A DNA stretch of 64,000 bases from Clusia tigrina. Its lineage: Eukaryota > Arthropoda > Insecta > Diptera > Clusiidae. Positions 60,905 through 64,000 of the stretch are shown one piece after another. Below the pieces are notes generated by a model. The model did not search any database. It had not been told where the DNA came from and was given only the letters and a program-made list of their open reading frames with translations. Location: assembly GCA_920105625.2 (NCBI GenBank), contig OV050030.1:186292387-186356386 (forward strand). Reading direction: 5' to 3'. Numbering within the stretch: position 1 is the stretch's first letter; each line of letters starts with the position of its first letter. A program made the translations under genes and the position numbers.

Positions 60905-61716
60905 GGTTTGTTCAATACCGCCTGCAGTAGTCTAGATTGCATTTTCAACATTTCCAGCATCATGCAGGTCATGTTGGTTGTAAAACTATTTACTGCCTGA
61001 ATTAAAGTCTCTATTAAAGCTTGAATGCGACTAAAATTAAAGCTGTGGATTTCGTTTGCTGGTAGCTCTTTTTGCACTATAGTCGGGCTAGACTTTAAAA
61101 GATTTGCGTAAGAAAATTTACTGGTAGATGGTTGGGCTGACTGTGGGAAATTTGAGTTAAGCAGATTAATAGGCTGAGTGGAAGTAGGATTAGATTTTTT
61201 GGTCAAAGATCGATTTGCGTACGCATAAACAGGGCAGCGCCTATAGTTGGCAGTGTGGTTTCCACCGCAATTGCTAAATTTTTGATTTTTGGGTCATATT
61301 TTGATTTAACACATTTGGCGGTACCATGTAGGTCCCCACACACTACCGAAACGATTTTGGGAACTTGGGATGTTAGTTATTTGTCCAGTCTCTCTTGAAT
61401 TTTTGATTTTTCCGCATAATTCACTGGGGGTGTAATTTTAAGCGATACTCCCATTGTGGAGTTAATTACATTAATTTATGTTTCGTTCGCGTGTGGGGCT
61501 GGCATGACTAGCTTACTTGCTGGCGCAATTGTAGGTGTAGATTCGCTGTTTAACATTAAAGCAGGAGAACATGAACGATCCCGATTTATTGACTTGGTTG
61601 TTAGGTACAAGTTATCCTTAGTTATTTCTTGTTTGTTTTTGCAGCATTATTCAGCAACCATCGTCACATAAGCATTTTTGATGTTTGTACGTTTGTTTAT
61701 ATTCGGGAAACACATT
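60901..61716 (-). pseudogene. Jockey ORF1, inverted copy (broken)
   Basis: Same frames and breaks as 52986-53800; the terminal segment 61206-60901 is identical at the protein level. The ATGA overlap with ORF2 is kept at 60901-60904. Confidence 0.65.
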
Positions 61717-62097
61717 AAGAGTTAAGAAAATGCAAAATTAATAAATGGCTCAAATGCAACTCGGAATTTTAAATTTAAATAAATTAAAATTAAATGGCAT
61801 CACCAATCATCTTAGTACTGACACAGGTGGAAACTCCTGCTAGTTGTTTTTTGGCGCGCACTTTTATTTTTAATGATGTTGATTTTAAAATGTTTTGTGA
61901 ATTTTACACTTCACTTTAAATCTGTTCTTGCAAAATAAAATGCTATTCAATTATGTAAATAAATTGCATTTTTGTATTAGCGTTTATATCGCGAAGTTTA
62001 AAGAACGAATTCAGTTTAAACACAGTGAAAACCCGTCCCAATCACGGATCACGTACGAAAACGCGCCCGCACAGTCCAAACAAACTTCAATGAATAT

Positions 62098-62180
62098 GTT
62101 TGAATTCAAAAGTGCTCCTGGCTTATTAAGATAACACAAATATAAATAATTAAAATTTTGTATAATTGTTATTTGAAATA
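62098..62180. repeat. End segment shared with repeat X copies B and D
   Basis: GAATTCAAAAGTGCTCCTGG and TTATTAAGATAACACAAATA as at the right ends of copies B and D; mirror of 52514-52598. Confidence 0.7.

Positions 62181-62793
<613 letters not shown>

Positions 62794-62852
<59 letters not shown>
62794..62852. repeat. (TA)n array
   Basis: About 59 bp of TA repeat before the mariner terminal sequence. Mariners insert at TA. Confidence 0.95.
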
Positions 62853-62854
<2 letters not shown>

Positions 62855-63660
62855 GGTTTTTCAATAAGAGCGCTATAAAAGTTTTTTTTAAATAAAACAA
62901 AACCTGTTTTAGATATCAATGAAATTCTTTATTCCTGTGAAAGTACGTTCGATGCCATTATGTATGGAACTCGATTTCTTTTGCATGGCCACCACGGGCA
63001 TGCTAGCAGAAGTCCAGACGCTGAACCCAATTTTAAACGGTTTTCAAGCATAAATCGGCCGATACTGCTGCAATTTCACGTTCGATTTTCGTACGAAGTT
63101 CATCAATCGTCGCTAGCTTGTTGGCATAGACCATAGATTTGACGTAGCCCCACAGGAAATAATCTAACGGCGTCAAATCGCACGACCGAGGCGGCCAATC
63201 GACTGGGCCATTTCGTGAGATAACACGTTCACCAAACTTGGTTTGCAGTAAATTGATTGTGGCATTCGCTGTGTGGCTTGTGGCACCGTCCTGTTGGAAT
63301 CACATGTCCTCCAAGTCCATATTATCCAATTGGGGCCAAAAATATTCGGTTATCATTGAACGGTAGCGATTCGTATTCACAGTAATGTGCCGGTCTTGAT
63401 CATCACGGAAGAAGTACGGCCCAATGACGCCGCCGGCCCATAAACCGCACCAAACCGTAATTTTTTCGGGATGCAATTGCTTGTTGACGAAGCCATTTAG
63501 CCAGAAATGAGCCTCATCATAAATTGGACGTAGCGCTCTTAATGTTGAGGCGGCTGACTCCGAAATTCGGTAGTAAATTTTAATAATTTCGACTCGTTGT
63601 TGGCTCGAATATCTTTGCATAATGAAATGGCAAACCTTACTGAAGAGAAATGTCAAAAGC
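62853..63660 (-). pseudogene. Mariner-family transposase, internally deleted
   Basis: Minus strand from 63656: MQRYSSQQRVEIIKIYY (HTH N-terminus), then a jump after RALRPIY to DEAHFWLNGFVNKQ (first catalytic Asp), LHPEKITVWCGLWAGGVIGPYFF, FQQDGATSHTA (second Asp, near 63290) after a stop, and WPPRSCDLTPLDYFLWG. The third Asp (in CDLTPLD) is 36 residues after the second. The linker between HTH and catalytic domain is deleted and stops occur near 63300 and downstream. The outer end CGGGTTTTTCAATAAGAGCG looks like a terminal repeat; no matching partner was found at 63660. Confidence 0.8.

Positions 63661-64000
<340 letters not shown>

Larger units (their letters stand above)
58600..62098 (-). 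mobile_element. Jockey-clade element (right arm of second inverted pair, longer)
   Basis: Minus strand: leader (62098-61720), ORF1 (61716-60901), ORF2 (60904-about 58620). The first about 2.1 kb mirror 52599-54733; beyond that it continues through RT, so this copy shows the pre-duplication sequence. The 3' end and tail are absent. Confidence 0.85.

Overview
This window looks like repeat-dense, probably heterochromatic or intergenic, DNA from an insect, most likely a dipteran. The reasons are the mix of elements (Jockey, R1-like, LOA/I-like with RNase H, an errantivirus with a baculovirus-F-like Env, BEL/Pao, CsRn1-type and other Gypsy elements, a mariner), introns of about 67 bp with GTAAGT donors, and primer binding sites that fit animal tRNA-Trp, tRNA-Leu and tRNA-Lys. 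A tephritid-like fly is a guess only. I see no complete host gene, rRNA gene, functional tRNA gene, CRISPR array or bacterial operon. Almost every open frame belongs to a broken mobile element or to a (TA)n array.

Layout. 0-5 kb: fragments of LOA/I-type, Jockey and BEL/Pao elements, then a 488-bp (AT)n array. 5-21 kb: the 5' half of a SAP-Gag Gypsy element carrying a small MITE, then a four-level nest. A non-coding repeat family (called X here) was hit by an I-like element. That element was hit by a Gypsy-type element (Gag 9180-10373), whose 3' LTR was hit by an R1-like element (13575-18613). Target-site duplications and undisturbed copies elsewhere in the window support the order. 21-29 kb: two host-like exon candidates, a second R1-like element, a Jockey fragment fused in frame to an LTR-element Gag, and an internally deleted I-like copy. 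29.4-33.7 kb: a young errantivirus (two LTRs differing at about 2 positions) lacking most of pol but with an open env frame, inserted in a TA array. 35.2-40.3 kb: a nearly full-length LOA element with ORF1 and a frameshifted EN-RT-RNase H ORF2.

39.6-51.7 kb is a giant imperfect palindrome. A CsRn1-type Gypsy element lies on the minus strand, its copy lies on the plus strand, the 5' LTRs meet at a TA-rich centre, and both outer ends run into the same LOA RNase H segment. 51.9-54.7 and 60.0-62.8 kb form a second inverted pair (CsRn1 LTR + TA array + Jockey), with a 5.2 kb spacer holding the 3' half of the SAP-Gag Gypsy family, another X copy, a tRNA-like SINE candidate and a hairpin. The window ends with a deleted mariner and a further TA array.

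No genes here form a working pathway. The biology is retroelement nesting, internal deletion, inverted duplication and TA-array junctions. Boundaries come from reading the sequence by eye and are approximate (within about 5-30 bp) unless a terminus is named.
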